Positions 1 to 8,940 are shown, numbered from the stretch's first letter. The stretch: 64,000 nucleotides of DNA from JBEKUY01 sp049514555 (GCA_049514555.1 JBEKUY010000001.1:620001-684000), one strand, 5' to 3'. Numbers and translations: made by a program. Notes: generated by a model not told the origin, from the letters alone.

Positions 1-79
1 ATGATTTCTGGATCGTCGGGAAAAATTCAGGCCGAAGACAAATTCTTCCGCCGAAGCAAGCCATTCGACGCGCGCGAGT

Positions 80-292
80 TCATCCGCCGCCGACGAATTG
101 CACGATCTCAAACCGGTCGCCCGCTTCGAGCCGTGTCTCCTGCCAGCGCGCCCGCGGCAGGATTTCCAGGTTCCTCTCGATGGCCACGCGCCCCGCGTTG
201 AGACCCATTTGCTCGAGGAGATTAGCCACAGTGATGCCGGGCGCGATCTGCCGCGCCTCGCCGTTCACCACAATCTGTATCACGTCGCTCAT
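80..292 (-). CDS. thiS: Sulfur carrier protein ThiS
   Basis: This 70-residue beta-grasp protein has the size of the ThiS family and ends in Val-Gly-Gly-Gly. The family's C-terminal Gly-Gly is adenylated by ThiF and then thiocarboxylated to donate sulfur for the thiazole of thiamine. Its ATG overlaps the stop of the upstream hypothetical gene (ATGA), so the two are probably co-translated. One or two glycines past the usual GG are visible; this is common enough not to suggest loss of function. thiG would be expected next, but only 79 bases remain before the window edge and I could not fix a gene there. Family call confident, role by homology. Confidence 0.85.
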   Translation of the reverse strand: MSDVIQIVVNGEARQIAPGITVANLLEQMGLNAGRVAIERNLEILPRARWQETRLEAGDRFEIVQFVGGG

Positions 293-912
293 CGCACATC
301 CGCTCCCGCGGGAGTCCGCGGCCTCGCCCGCAATAGGAATCGCGCCTCATCCCGGCCCCCCGGGCTGCTCGCGCAGATCACCAGCGCGCCTCCCTCCGGG
401 CCGATCCGCGGCATGGTGAAGACAATCTCCGCTTCTCCAGCCGCATCGGTCACGCCCCTATGCGGAGCCGACCCCTCCGCCCCCTCGATCCGCGCCTCCA
501 CGATGGCCCCTTCCACCGGCGCGTCACCGCTCTTCGCCAGCACCTGCACCTTCAGCCTGGCCTTCGTGCCTTCCAACCATGCGCCTGGGTTCTGCAGCTT
601 CACGCGCAACCCTTCCTCTGGCGCCTTGGCCTCCTGGGAAACAGGGGGTGGCTCCGGCGGCAGCTCGAGCTTCCCCGCGCGAATCTCCTCAATCACGCCC
701 TTGTGCTGTTCCTCAACGAGTTTCTGGAGAAAGGGGAGAAGATCCTCGCCCATGGTGAGGATGTCCTGGTAATTGGTGGAGCGGCGGTGAAGCACTCGCC
801 CGCGGCAATACACGGTCGTATCAATGAAGGGATGGTGGGAGCCGTGGTCCTCGGTCTGGACGTGGTAGAGGGTGTCGCCGACGCGAACGTTGGAATTGTG
901 TCCGAAAGGCAT
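289..912 (-). CDS. Conserved hypothetical protein, two-part architecture
   Basis: A 207-residue protein with no signal peptide or membrane segment. The first ~75 residues (starting MPFGHNSNVRVG, then a YHVQTEDHG stretch) form a compact unit rich in His, Asp and Arg. Residues ~95-195 after a Pro/Glu linker look like an immunoglobulin-like or carboxypeptidase-regulatory beta-sandwich (alternating beta strands, EGAIVEARIEG, DAAGEAEIVFTMP). I do not recognise a function. It starts 104 bp from nuoA on the opposite strand, sharing that intergenic region, and overlaps thiS by 4 bp. The thiS linkage is therefore operonic, but a thiamine role would be a guess. Confidence 0.7.
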   Translation of the reverse strand: MPFGHNSNVRVGDTLYHVQTEDHGSHHPFIDTTVYCRGRVLHRRSTNYQDILTMGEDLLPFLQKLVEEQHKGVIEEIRAGKLELPPEPPPVSQEAKAPEEGLRVKLQNPGAWLEGTKARLKVQVLAKSGDAPVEGAIVEARIEGAEGSAPHRGVTDAAGEAEIVFTMPRIGPEGGALVICASSPGGRDEARFLLRARPRTPAGADVR

Positions 913-973
913 GGGGCGTTAGCCAGGCGGCCGACACCGGCGCACCACGCGCGTGCTGGACTCCGCGGCAGAT

Positions 974-1003
974 TTGACCGAGCGACAGCCTGTCGCTATT
1001 ATA
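974..1003 (+). promoter_or_regulatory. Sigma-70-type promoter of nuo cluster 1, overlapping a divergent -10
   Basis: TTGACC at 974-979 and TATTAT at 997-1002 are separated by exactly 17 bp. The predicted transcription start (~1009) is only about 7 nt before the nuoA ATG at 1016, and no Shine-Dalgarno sequence precedes that ATG. On the minus strand the same AT island gives a perfect TATAAT (1003-998) that could serve the divergent hypothetical gene, though its -35 is poor. Confidence 0.65.
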
Positions 1004-1015
1004 ACCACTACGGCG

Positions 1016-1387
1016 ATGAGAGCGAATTCCCTCCAGCCCTATGCGCCCTTACTCATACACCTGATCGCGGCCATGCTCCTTTCCGGAGCCATTCTGCTGG
1101 CTTCGGGACTGGTCGGCTGGCGGCGGCCGAATCGCGCCAAGCAGGAACCGTACGAATGCGGCATGCATCCGAGCGGCGACGCTCGGGAGCCGTTTTCGGT
1201 GAAGTTTTACTTGGTGGCCATGATCTTCATCCTGTTTGACGTAGAAGCTATCTTTCTGTATCCCTGGGCGTATATTTTCCGTGAGTTACACTGGTTTGGG
1301 TTCGGCGAGATGGTGATGTATATCGCCATCCTGCTCGTCGGTTACATTTATCTCTGGAAAAAGGGCGCCCTGGACTGGAATCGCTAA
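1016..1387 (+). CDS. nuoA: NADH-quinone oxidoreductase subunit A (cluster 1)
   Basis: NuoA is a small three-helix membrane subunit of complex I at the junction of the peripheral and membrane arms. The 123-residue product has the family signatures KQEPYECGM, the FYLVAMIFILFDVEAIF helix with its conserved Asp-Val-Glu, and a C-terminal WKKGALDW. I start at the ATG at 1016. A longer open frame from 953 exists, but that start would lie upstream of the promoter and add an unrelated hydrophilic tail. It is the first gene of the plus-strand nuo cluster. The next gene is nuoC after 22 bp, so there is no nuoB in the place it normally occupies. Confidence 0.93.
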   Translation: MRANSLQPYAPLLIHLIAAMLLSGAILLASGLVGWRRPNRAKQEPYECGMHPSGDAREPFSVKFYLVAMIFILFDVEAIFLYPWAYIFRELHWFGFGEMVMYIAILLVGYIYLWKKGALDWNR

Positions 1388-1409
1388 TCGGCCCCCGGGA
1401 TCTCAACTG

Positions 1410-1889
1410 GTGACGGAGACCGCGGATCTGGAAAAGTATCCGGCCGTTGGACGGCTGCGCGCATGGAATCCACGCGCCGCAGAGGAAGTCCTTGAATTTC
1501 GCGGCGAGCTAACCATCGTGGTTCCGCGCGAATTGCTGCGCGGCGCCGCCGAACGGCTCCGCGACGAACCGACCCTGCAATTCAATCATCTTTCGGACAT
1601 TACTTGCGTGGATCGATTCCCCGTCGAACCGCGCTTCGAGTTGAACATCCACCTCACTTCCATCCCCCTGCGCTCGCGGCTTGGCTTGCGCGTCCGGCTC
1701 CCCGGCGGCAATCCCGTCGCCGATTCGCTGATTCCCGTCTGGCCCGGCGCCAATTGGATGGAGCGTGAGCTGTTCGACCTCTTCGGCATCCGCTTTGAAG
1801 GGCATCCGGACCTCCGCCGCATCCTTTTGCCTGACGACTTCGAGGGATATCCGCTCCGCCGAGACTACTCCGTGGAGGGTCCGCGGTAA
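1410..1889 (+). CDS. nuoC: NADH-quinone oxidoreductase subunit C (cluster 1)
   Basis: A 159-residue 30-kDa-subunit homologue in the peripheral arm, packing against NuoD. The family signature is visible at residues ~113-151: WPGANWMERELFDLFGI, then GHPDLRRILLPDDFEGYPLRRDY. It starts with GTG at 1410, 22 bp after nuoA, and ends 2 bp before nuoD. It is a separate gene, not fused to nuoD. Its paralogue in cluster 2 (25165-25881) has a long Pro/Ala-rich N-terminal extension that this copy lacks. Confidence 0.94.
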   Translation: MTETADLEKYPAVGRLRAWNPRAAEEVLEFRGELTIVVPRELLRGAAERLRDEPTLQFNHLSDITCVDRFPVEPRFELNIHLTSIPLRSRLGLRVRLPGGNPVADSLIPVWPGANWMERELFDLFGIRFEGHPDLRRILLPDDFEGYPLRRDYSVEGPR

Positions 1890-1891
1890 TC

Positions 1892-3088
1892 ATGTCGACC
1901 GTTGAAACGGCCACCGGCACAGCGCGGACCATGGTCCTCAACATGGGCCCTCAGCATCCGTCCACCCACGGCGTGCTGCGCGTCCTACTCGAACTGGACG
2001 GCGAAACCGTCGTCAAGGCCGTCCCCGACGTCGGCTATCTGCACACCGGGATCGAAAAGAGTTGCGAGTCCAAGACCTACTCCCAGGCCATTACTCTGAC
2101 CGACCGCCTCGATTACCTGGCGCCGCTCTCAAATAATCTCTGCTACTGCCTCGCCGTGGAAAAGCTTCTGGCCCTCGAAGTCCCCAAGCGCGCCCAGTAC
2201 ATCCGGGTCATGCTCACCGAGCTCACGCGTATCGCCTCTCATCTCGTCTGGCTCGGCACGCACGCCATCGACCTCGGCGCGATGTCCGTTTTCCTGTACT
2301 GCTTCCGCGAACGCGAAGCCATCATGAACATTTTTGAAATGTTCTCCGGCCAGCGGATGATGACGAGCTACTTCCGCATCGGCGGCGTGGCGATCGAACC
2401 GCCTCCAGGGTGGTACAAGACCATCGAGCGCGTCATCAACCTCCTGCCCAGCCGCCTCGCGGAGTACGAGGATCTCCTGACCCAAAACCGCATCTGGATG
2501 GGGCGCACCCAGGGCATCGGCTGCCTGTCGCCGGAAGACGCCATCGCCCTGAGCGTCACCGGGCCGATGTTGCGCGCCGCGGGCGTGGCCTACGACGTAC
2601 GCAAGGCATTTCCTTACTCGAGCTATGAGGAATTCGAGTTCAGTATCGCCACGCGCACCGAATCCGATTGCTACGCGCGTTACCTCGTGCGCCTCGCGGA
2701 AATCCGCGAGAGCATCAAGATCGTTCGCCAAGCCATGGCCAAGATCCCTCCGGAGGGCCCGATCATAGCGGACGCGCCCGGCATCGTGCCGCCGCAGCGC
2801 GAAAAGATGAAGACGGAGATGGAAGCCCTCATCTACCATTTCAAGATCTTCACCGAAGGTTTTGCCCCGCCGCCCGGCGAGACCTACCAGACGATCGAAT
2901 CGCCGCGCGGCGAGCTGGGCTTCTTCGTGGCGAGCGACGGTTCACCCAAGCCGCTGCGCGTTCACGTTCGCGCGCCGTCCTACGTCAACCTGCAATCGTT
3001 GTCCAAGCTCGTCGAAGGACGGCTGATCGCCGATGTGGTTACCTGCATCGGGACCCTGGATATCATTCTCGGAGAGGTCGATCGCTGA
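1892..3088 (+). CDS. nuoD: NADH-quinone oxidoreductase subunit D (cluster 1)
   Basis: NuoD (49-kDa) is the peripheral-arm subunit that, with NuoB, forms the quinone-reducing site. The 398-residue sequence carries NMGPQHPSTHGVLR near the N-terminus, the conserved GYLHTGIEK, TQNRIWMGRTQGIG in the middle and IGTLDIILGEVDR at the C-terminus. It lacks the four Ni-binding cysteines of hydrogenase large subunits, as expected for complex I. Its partner NuoB is not encoded in the cluster. Confidence 0.95.
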   Translation: MSTVETATGTARTMVLNMGPQHPSTHGVLRVLLELDGETVVKAVPDVGYLHTGIEKSCESKTYSQAITLTDRLDYLAPLSNNLCYCLAVEKLLALEVPKRAQYIRVMLTELTRIASHLVWLGTHAIDLGAMSVFLYCFREREAIMNIFEMFSGQRMMTSYFRIGGVAIEPPPGWYKTIERVINLLPSRLAEYEDLLTQNRIWMGRTQGIGCLSPEDAIALSVTGPMLRAAGVAYDVRKAFPYSSYEEFEFSIATRTESDCYARYLVRLAEIRESIKIVRQAMAKIPPEGPIIADAPGIVPPQREKMKTEMEALIYHFKIFTEGFAPPPGETYQTIESPRGELGFFVASDGSPKPLRVHVRAPSYVNLQSLSKLVEGRLIADVVTCIGTLDIILGEVDR

Positions 3089-3100
3089 GCGCGCAAGTCC

Positions 3101-4915
3101 GTGGAACTCTCGCCCAAACTCGCTGCCAGATTCGAGACGCTGCAAAACCGGTATCCGGCGAAGCGTTCCGCGCTGGTGCCGATGCTTCTTTACGCCCAAG
3201 ACGAGTACGGGTTCATCAGCGACCAGATGATCGAAGAGATTGCCCGCCGCCTGGATCTCAACACGGTGCAGGTCACCGAAACCCTGGCCTATTACTCGAT
3301 GCTGCATCGCAAGCCGGTCGGCAGATTCCACGTCCAAATCTGCACCAACGTTTCCTGCATGCTCCGCGGGGGGCACCGCATTTTCGAGCACGCCAAGCGG
3401 CGCTTGGAGATCGGCCACAAGGAAACCACCAGGGACGGCGTCTTCTCCCTGGAAGAAGTCGAGTGCATCGGCGCGTGCACGGGCGCGCCCGCCATGCAGG
3501 TGAACTACGACTTCTACGAAGAGCTTTCGCCCGGCAAGTTCGACCGCATCATCGAGGAACTGGACGCGGGGCGCAAAGCGGCTTCGGTGACGCGCACGAC
3601 CGGCGCCCTGCACGACCGCCACCCTGCCGAGACTCCGCTCATCAGCAAGCGCTGGGGGGTTCCCGACGCGCACAAGCTCGAGGTCTACCGGAACCACGAC
3701 GGTTACGTCGCGCTCGAAAAAGCCCTCAAGGAAATGACGCCAGAAACCATCATTGAAGAAGTGAAGAAGTCCGGCCTGCGCGGGCGCGGCGGCGCCGGTT
3801 TTTCGGCCGGCATGAAATGGAGCTTCGTTCCCAAGGATTCGCCTAAGCCGCGATACATGATCTGCAACGCCGATGAAAGCGAGCCGGGCACCTGCAAGGA
3901 CCGGCCGCTCCTGGAGCTGGACCCGCACCAGGTGATCGAAGGCATCGCGATTGGGGGCCGGGCCATCGGCGCGAAGCGGGGATTCATCTACATCCGCGGC
4001 GAGTACCGCTACGTGCAGGATATCGTGGACCGGGCCATCGAGGAGGCTTACGCCTCAGGCTATCTCGGGCAGAACATTCTCGGCTCCGGCTTCGATTTCG
4101 ACCTCTGCACGCATACCGGCGCCGGCGCATACGAATGCGGCGAAGAGTCCGCGCTAATGGAATCGCTCGAAGGGAAGCGCGGCTATCCGCGCATCCGGCC
4201 TCCCTTCCCCGCGGTCGTCGGCCTCTACGGCTGTCCCACGATCATCAACAACGTGGAGACCCTGAGTGCGGTCCCTGCCGTGATCCGTGAAGGCGCCGAA
4301 GCGTACGCCGGCCGCGGCACACCCAAGAACGGCGGCACGCGCCTGGTGGCGGTCTCCGGCCACGTCAATCGCCCCGGCATCTACGAAATGCCGCTGGGAT
4401 TCGGCATGAAGCGCTTCATCGAAGAAGTCGCCGGCGGTGTGCGAGGCGGCAAGAAACTGAAGGCGGTGATCCCCGGCGGGAGTTCCTGCCCGCTGCTTCG
4501 AGCCGATGAGATCGACATCCCCATGGATTACGATTCGCTGGCCAAGGCAGGCTCGATGCTCGGCTCCGGCGGCATGGTGGTCATCGACGAAGAGACGTGC
4601 ATGGTGGATCTGGCGCGCCGCATCATGCAGTTCTACGCCCACGAATCCTGCGGCTGGTGCATTCCTTGCCGCGAAGGCACCTCCTGGCTGCGCAAGATGC
4701 TCGAGCGCTTCCATGCAGGGGCGGGGCGCGCCGAGGACATCCCGCTGATCGGCGAGCTCGCCAAGAACATGCTCGGCCGCACGCTCTGCCCGCTGGGGGA
4801 TGCCGCAGCCATGCCCACGATCAGCATCGTCAATAAGTGGAAACACGAATTTGAGGAGCATCTCTCCGGCCGGTGCCCTTATAAGCTGGCCGAAGCGCTC
4901 CTGGGTGTGCGGTAG
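3101..4915 (+). CDS. nuoEF: Fused NADH-quinone oxidoreductase subunits E and F
   Basis: A 604-residue fusion that combines the NADH-input subunits. Residues ~1-160 are NuoE: thioredoxin-like fold with N1a [2Fe-2S] ligands C81, C86, C122 and C126 (CTNVSC and CIGAC). Residues ~180-604 are NuoF: the glycine-rich GRGGAGF region for FMN/NADH (~225-240) and the N3 [4Fe-4S] ligands C517, C520, C523 (CGWCIPC) and C563. The start is a GTG 12 bp after nuoD. No internal stop or start-like junction with a ribosome site separates the halves, so I read it as a true fusion and not a sequencing artefact. It is the only NuoE/F in the window. Confidence 0.93.
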   Translation: MELSPKLAARFETLQNRYPAKRSALVPMLLYAQDEYGFISDQMIEEIARRLDLNTVQVTETLAYYSMLHRKPVGRFHVQICTNVSCMLRGGHRIFEHAKRRLEIGHKETTRDGVFSLEEVECIGACTGAPAMQVNYDFYEELSPGKFDRIIEELDAGRKAASVTRTTGALHDRHPAETPLISKRWGVPDAHKLEVYRNHDGYVALEKALKEMTPETIIEEVKKSGLRGRGGAGFSAGMKWSFVPKDSPKPRYMICNADESEPGTCKDRPLLELDPHQVIEGIAIGGRAIGAKRGFIYIRGEYRYVQDIVDRAIEEAYASGYLGQNILGSGFDFDLCTHTGAGAYECGEESALMESLEGKRGYPRIRPPFPAVVGLYGCPTIINNVETLSAVPAVIREGAEAYAGRGTPKNGGTRLVAVSGHVNRPGIYEMPLGFGMKRFIEEVAGGVRGGKKLKAVIPGGSSCPLLRADEIDIPMDYDSLAKAGSMLGSGGMVVIDEETCMVDLARRIMQFYAHESCGWCIPCREGTSWLRKMLERFHAGAGRAEDIPLIGELAKNMLGRTLCPLGDAAAMPTISIVNKWKHEFEEHLSGRCPYKLAEALLGVR

Positions 4916-4921
4916 GACGGA

Positions 4922-7198
4922 ATGGCGGATCAAAAGCTGGTTACGTTCAAGATCAACGACCGGGAGATGAGCGTCGAGCCGGGCACGCTGGTGATCGAAG
5001 CGGCGCGGCGCGCGGGCATCGAGGTGCCGTCGTTCTGCTATTACCCCGGGCTATCGCTGCAGGCCGCCTGCCGCATGTGCCTGGTGGAAGTGGAGAATAC
5101 GCCCAAGCTCCAGACAGCGTGCACGCTGGTGGCCGCCGAGGGGATGGTCGTCCGCACGGATACCGAGCAGGTGCACCACGCGCGCAAGGACATGCTCGAG
5201 TTCCTGCTCTCCAATCACCCGCTCGATTGTCCGGTTTGCGATAAGGGCGGCGAGTGCGAGCTGCAGGATATGGCCTTCCGCTACGGCGCCGGCACCAGCC
5301 GCTTCGTCGAGGAGAAAATCCACCGCCCCGAAGAGAAATGGTCCGAACTCGTCTATTACGACGCGCCGCGCTGCATCCTGTGCTTCCGCTGCGTGCGCGT
5401 TTGCGACGAAGGCATGGACGTGAAGGCGCTCGGCGTCGGCGAGCGGGGCGTGCTCTCGGTGATCATCCCCAACCGCGAAGATCATCTCGAATGCGAAGAG
5501 TGCGGGATGTGCATCGACGTCTGCCCCGTCGGCGCGCTCACCAGCGGCACCTACCGCTACAAGACGCGCCCCTGGGAGATGACCTACGTTCCCACCGTCT
5601 GCGGCCATTGTTCGAACGGCTGCAAGACCACGCTGAGTGTGCGCAATCACGAGATCCTTCGCGCCAACAACCGCGACCTCTCCGGCATCAACGGCGATTT
5701 CCTTTGCGTCAAGGGCCGTTTCGGCTTCGACTTTGCCAAGCACCCCGAGCGACTTCGCCAGCCGCTCGTGCGCCGCGGCGGTTCGCTGCTTCCCGCTTCG
5801 TGGGAGGAGGCGACGCATCTCGTGGCGTCGCGCTTGAAGGAGGCCCACGAGGCCAGCGGCGCCGATTCGCTGGGTTTCATCGGCTCCAATCGGACCACAA
5901 ACGAAGAAAGCTATCTTTTCCAGAAGCTGGCTCGCGCCACCTTCGGCACCAACAACATCGACCATCACCGCACGGCGGACTACGCCGGCCTGATCGCCGC
6001 GCTCGCCACCCTCGACGACCGCGCGACCGACTCGCTCGCCACCATGCGCCAGCTCGGCGAGGCCAAGTCGATCCTCCTGATTGGCGATGACCCCACGCAG
6101 CAAAACCCTCTGGTGGCTTGGCAGATTCGCGCCGCTCTCCGCCTGCATGCAGCGCACCTGTACGTCCTGAATGCCCGCGAAATCAAGCTTGGCCGCAAAG
6201 CGAAGCAATTCGTGCAGTTGCTCCCCGGGCAGGAGGCTGCCGCGCTCCGTTGGTTCGCTCATGGGACCGATGAAGAGGGGAAACTGGGTTCCGCGCTGGT
6301 CGAGTCGCTGACAACGCTCAAGGCTTCTCTGGAAGCGGAGTCCGAAGTCGTCATTGTTTTCGGGGCCGAAATCACGGGCGCCGCAATTCAGGAGCTGGTT
6401 TCCTTCGCTTCGAAGCTTCCGGGCACGGTTCGTTACATGGCCCTCGGCGACTACGCCAATTCGCACGGCGCGGCCGATATGGGCCTCTTTCCCGACTTTC
6501 TGCCGGGTTACGCCCGGACGAATGATGACGCTGCGCGCGTCCGGTTCGAGAAGCTGTGGGGCGCGCCTCTGCCAGGCCACCCGGGGCTTTGCTCTCGCGA
6601 CATGCTCCAAGCCGCCCGGCAAGGCGCGCTCAAAGCGCTGTACGTTGTGGGCGCCAACCCCTTCAAGACGTCCGGCGGCGCGGCGGACCGGGGCCAGCTC
6701 GGCTTCCTCGTCGTCCACGAGCTTTTCCTCACCGAAACCGCTCAGCTCGCCGATGTCGTTTTTCCGGCGGCCTGCGCCTACGAAAAGGACGGCACGTTCA
6801 CCAACACGTCCGGCGAGATCCAGCTTCTGCACAAGGCCGGGGAAGAAATGGGCACGCGCAGCGATTTCGACATCTTCCGCATCCTCTCCCATCAACTGGA
6901 GAAGCTGGGTCTCGGCAAGGCGTTTCACTTCCGCTCGCCGGAAGCCGTCTTCGCTGAAATTCGCCACGCCGTTCCCGGCTACGATATCGCTCAGGCCGCA
7001 CTCCTTGCCGGCGGCGCCGAGCCTGCTAGACTGCACGTTCCGCGCAAGGGAACCGCGCATTACGACGTGCCCGCGGGCTTCGTCTTTTCCTCGCACGACA
7101 GCCTGTTCACGAGCGGGACGCTCGGGCGTTATTGCCGAATGATCGGTTCCCTGCGCGAGAGCGAGGCCCCGCCGGGCCGGGGCGAGGGACAGCCGTGA
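4922..7198 (+). CDS. nuoG: NADH-quinone oxidoreductase subunit G (cluster 1)
   Basis: NuoG carries the Fe-S chain from NuoF toward NuoI. The 758-residue protein has an N-terminal [2Fe-2S] domain (C-x10-C-x2-C-x13-C), a His/Cys site (HPLDCPVC...GGEC), and two [4Fe-4S] motifs (CILCFRC..., CEECGMCIDVCP). It then has C-x2-C-x3-C-x27-C (CGHCSNGC...FLC), which is the off-pathway N7 site kept only in some bacteria. The rest is a molybdopterin-oxidoreductase-like body that in NuoG binds no cofactor. It starts 6 bp after nuoEF and its TGA overlaps the GTG of nuoH. Confidence 0.94.
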   Translation: MADQKLVTFKINDREMSVEPGTLVIEAARRAGIEVPSFCYYPGLSLQAACRMCLVEVENTPKLQTACTLVAAEGMVVRTDTEQVHHARKDMLEFLLSNHPLDCPVCDKGGECELQDMAFRYGAGTSRFVEEKIHRPEEKWSELVYYDAPRCILCFRCVRVCDEGMDVKALGVGERGVLSVIIPNREDHLECEECGMCIDVCPVGALTSGTYRYKTRPWEMTYVPTVCGHCSNGCKTTLSVRNHEILRANNRDLSGINGDFLCVKGRFGFDFAKHPERLRQPLVRRGGSLLPASWEEATHLVASRLKEAHEASGADSLGFIGSNRTTNEESYLFQKLARATFGTNNIDHHRTADYAGLIAALATLDDRATDSLATMRQLGEAKSILLIGDDPTQQNPLVAWQIRAALRLHAAHLYVLNAREIKLGRKAKQFVQLLPGQEAAALRWFAHGTDEEGKLGSALVESLTTLKASLEAESEVVIVFGAEITGAAIQELVSFASKLPGTVRYMALGDYANSHGAADMGLFPDFLPGYARTNDDAARVRFEKLWGAPLPGHPGLCSRDMLQAARQGALKALYVVGANPFKTSGGAADRGQLGFLVVHELFLTETAQLADVVFPAACAYEKDGTFTNTSGEIQLLHKAGEEMGTRSDFDIFRILSHQLEKLGLGKAFHFRSPEAVFAEIRHAVPGYDIAQAALLAGGAEPARLHVPRKGTAHYDVPAGFVFSSHDSLFTSGTLGRYCRMIGSLRESEAPPGRGEGQP

Positions 7199-8424
7199 GC
7201 GCGATCGTCGCCCAGTTCCCGCTGCTCATCGTCTCGATCATCAAGATCGTGGTCCTGCTGTTGGTGGTTCTCACGGCGCTCGCCTACCTCACCTGGTTTG
7301 AGCGCAAGGTGGTGGCCCACATCCAAACGCGCTGGGGACCTTACCGCGTCGGGCCGCACGGGCTGCTGCAGCCGCTCGCCGACGGGCTTAAGTTCCTGTT
7401 CAAGGAAGATCCGCAACCGATTGGCGTCGACCGCTTCGTCTATTACCTGGCTCCGTTCCTGGCCATGACGCTGGCGCTCACGACTTTCGCCGTGATTCCC
7501 TTCGGGCCGCAGGACATCCGGATCTTCGGACAGCGCACGCCCCTGGGCATCGCCGACCTGAACATCGGCCTCCTGATTCTCTTTGCGATTACTTCCCTGG
7601 GCGTTTACGGCGTGGCCCTCGCCGGCTGGTCCTCGAACAGCAAGTATCCCCTGCTCGGCGGGCTGCGCAGTACGGCGCAGATGGTGAGCTACGAGCTTAC
7701 GCTGACCATGTCCGTTGTCGGCGTGCTGCTCATGGCGGGCTCGTTCAGTTTGCGCGGAATCATCGAGGCGCAGCAGGGACTGACGTGGGGATTCCTTCCC
7801 CGCTGGAACATCATCGCCGGTCCCTTTCCGCAGGTGATCGGTTTCTTCTGCTACTTCGTCGCCGCCATCGCGGAAACCAATCGCGCGCCCTTCGATCTCC
7901 CGGAAGCCGAATCGGAGCTTGTCGCCGGTTTTCACACCGAATACGCCAGCTTCAAGTTCGCGATGTTTTTCATGGGCGAGTACGCCAACATGATCACGGT
8001 TTCCTGCCTGGCCGCCATCATGTTCTTCGGCGGCTGGATCTCGCCGTTCCCTCCGACGCACCTGTGGGCCTGGAGCTTTTTCCTGCCCACGGTCCTCTTG
8101 GCCGGCCTGGGGCTCTACTTGATCTTCGACGGGTTCCGCTACGAAACAATTCTCGGCCGCATGCTGCTGCCCATCATGGGCATGGCGCTCTGCGGCCTCG
8201 CGGCGTTCTTTGTGCTGTTTCCCGGCGCGAACGCGTTCATCCAGGGGCCTTTTTGGTTCCTGCTGAAGATCTTTCTTTTCCTGTTCGTCTACGTTTGGGT
8301 GCGGGGCACGCTTCCGCGATTCCGCTACGACCAACTCATGGCCATCGGCTGGAAGCTGCTCTTGCCACTTTCGATTGCCAATGTCATCTTGACCAGCCTG
8401 GCGCTGGTCCTAAGGAATAAATGA
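7195..8424 (+). CDS. nuoH: NADH-quinone oxidoreductase subunit H (cluster 1)
   Basis: NuoH is the membrane subunit that forms the quinone chamber. The 409-residue, multi-helix product has the family motifs FERKVVAHIQTRWGP, VGPHGLLQPLADGLK, AETNRAPFDLPEAESELVAG and LPRFRYDQLM. I use the GTG at 7195, which overlaps the nuoG stop (GTGA). A longer frame from 7132 would add 21 hydrophilic residues inside nuoG. nuoI normally follows nuoH, but nuoJ starts 19 bp later, so nuoI is absent here. Confidence 0.94.
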   Translation: MSAIVAQFPLLIVSIIKIVVLLLVVLTALAYLTWFERKVVAHIQTRWGPYRVGPHGLLQPLADGLKFLFKEDPQPIGVDRFVYYLAPFLAMTLALTTFAVIPFGPQDIRIFGQRTPLGIADLNIGLLILFAITSLGVYGVALAGWSSNSKYPLLGGLRSTAQMVSYELTLTMSVVGVLLMAGSFSLRGIIEAQQGLTWGFLPRWNIIAGPFPQVIGFFCYFVAAIAETNRAPFDLPEAESELVAGFHTEYASFKFAMFFMGEYANMITVSCLAAIMFFGGWISPFPPTHLWAWSFFLPTVLLAGLGLYLIFDGFRYETILGRMLLPIMGMALCGLAAFFVLFPGANAFIQGPFWFLLKIFLFLFVYVWVRGTLPRFRYDQLMAIGWKLLLPLSIANVILTSLALVLRNK

Positions 8425-8443
8425 GCGCGCACCGCCGACAACC

Positions 8444-8938
8444 ATGAACGTCGAACACATCCTCTTCGTGATCTTCGCCGCGCTCGCCGTCGCGGGCGCG
8501 GTCAGCCTGATCCTGCAGCGACATCCGATTCATAGCGCGCTTTCGCTGATTGTGGTGATGGTCGCGCTGGCCGGGTTGTACCTTCTCCTCGGGGCGGAGT
8601 TCGTGGCCGCAGTGCAAGTCATCGTGTATGCCGGCGCGATCATGGTTCTGTTCGTCTTCGTCATCATGCTTCTCAATGCGGGCGCCGAAGAGCGCACCAA
8701 CTTGAGCCGCCTCGCCCGCATCGCCGGGCTTCCTCTATCGCTGGCGCTTACCGCGGTGCTGGCGGTGATCGTCACAAAAGCCGTTCAGGTTGTGGGCGCT
8801 CAACCGCTTCCTGCAACGGCGACTCGCGACCTCGCCAGGCTTCTCTTCAAGGATTACGTGTTTCCGTTCGAGCTCACGTCGTTCCTGATCCTCATCGCGA
8901 TTTTGGGCGCGATCGTTCTCGCGCAGAGGGAGCGCTGA
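8444..8938 (+). CDS. nuoJ: NADH-quinone oxidoreductase subunit J (cluster 1)
   Basis: A 164-residue, five-helix membrane subunit. The conserved QVIVYAGAIMVLFVFVIML helix (residues ~59-77) is diagnostic of NuoJ; its pi-bulge helix gates coupling between the quinone site and the membrane arm. It sits between nuoH and nuoK as usual. The length is close to that of the short NuoJ forms, without the C-terminal extension of E. coli NuoJ. Confidence 0.92.
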   Translation: MNVEHILFVIFAALAVAGAVSLILQRHPIHSALSLIVVMVALAGLYLLLGAEFVAAVQVIVYAGAIMVLFVFVIMLLNAGAEERTNLSRLARIAGLPLSLALTAVLAVIVTKAVQVVGAQPLPATATRDLARLLFKDYVFPFELTSFLILIAILGAIVLAQRER

Positions 8939-8940
8939 CG

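Noticed and set aside
1..79. Start of thiG or another thi gene after thiS
   Set aside because: Three minus-strand frames were read; one stops early and the others show no ThiG-like sequence, and too little DNA remains to decide.
98..1239. Long plus-strand frames across the thiS and hypothetical genes
   Set aside because: They mirror the minus-strand genes, have Pro/Arg/Ser-rich shadow composition and no family resemblance.
5051..7096. 681-codon minus-strand frame opposite nuoG
   Set aside because: It is antisense to an unambiguous nuoG, has Gly/Arg/Ala shadow composition, and shows no conserved motif.
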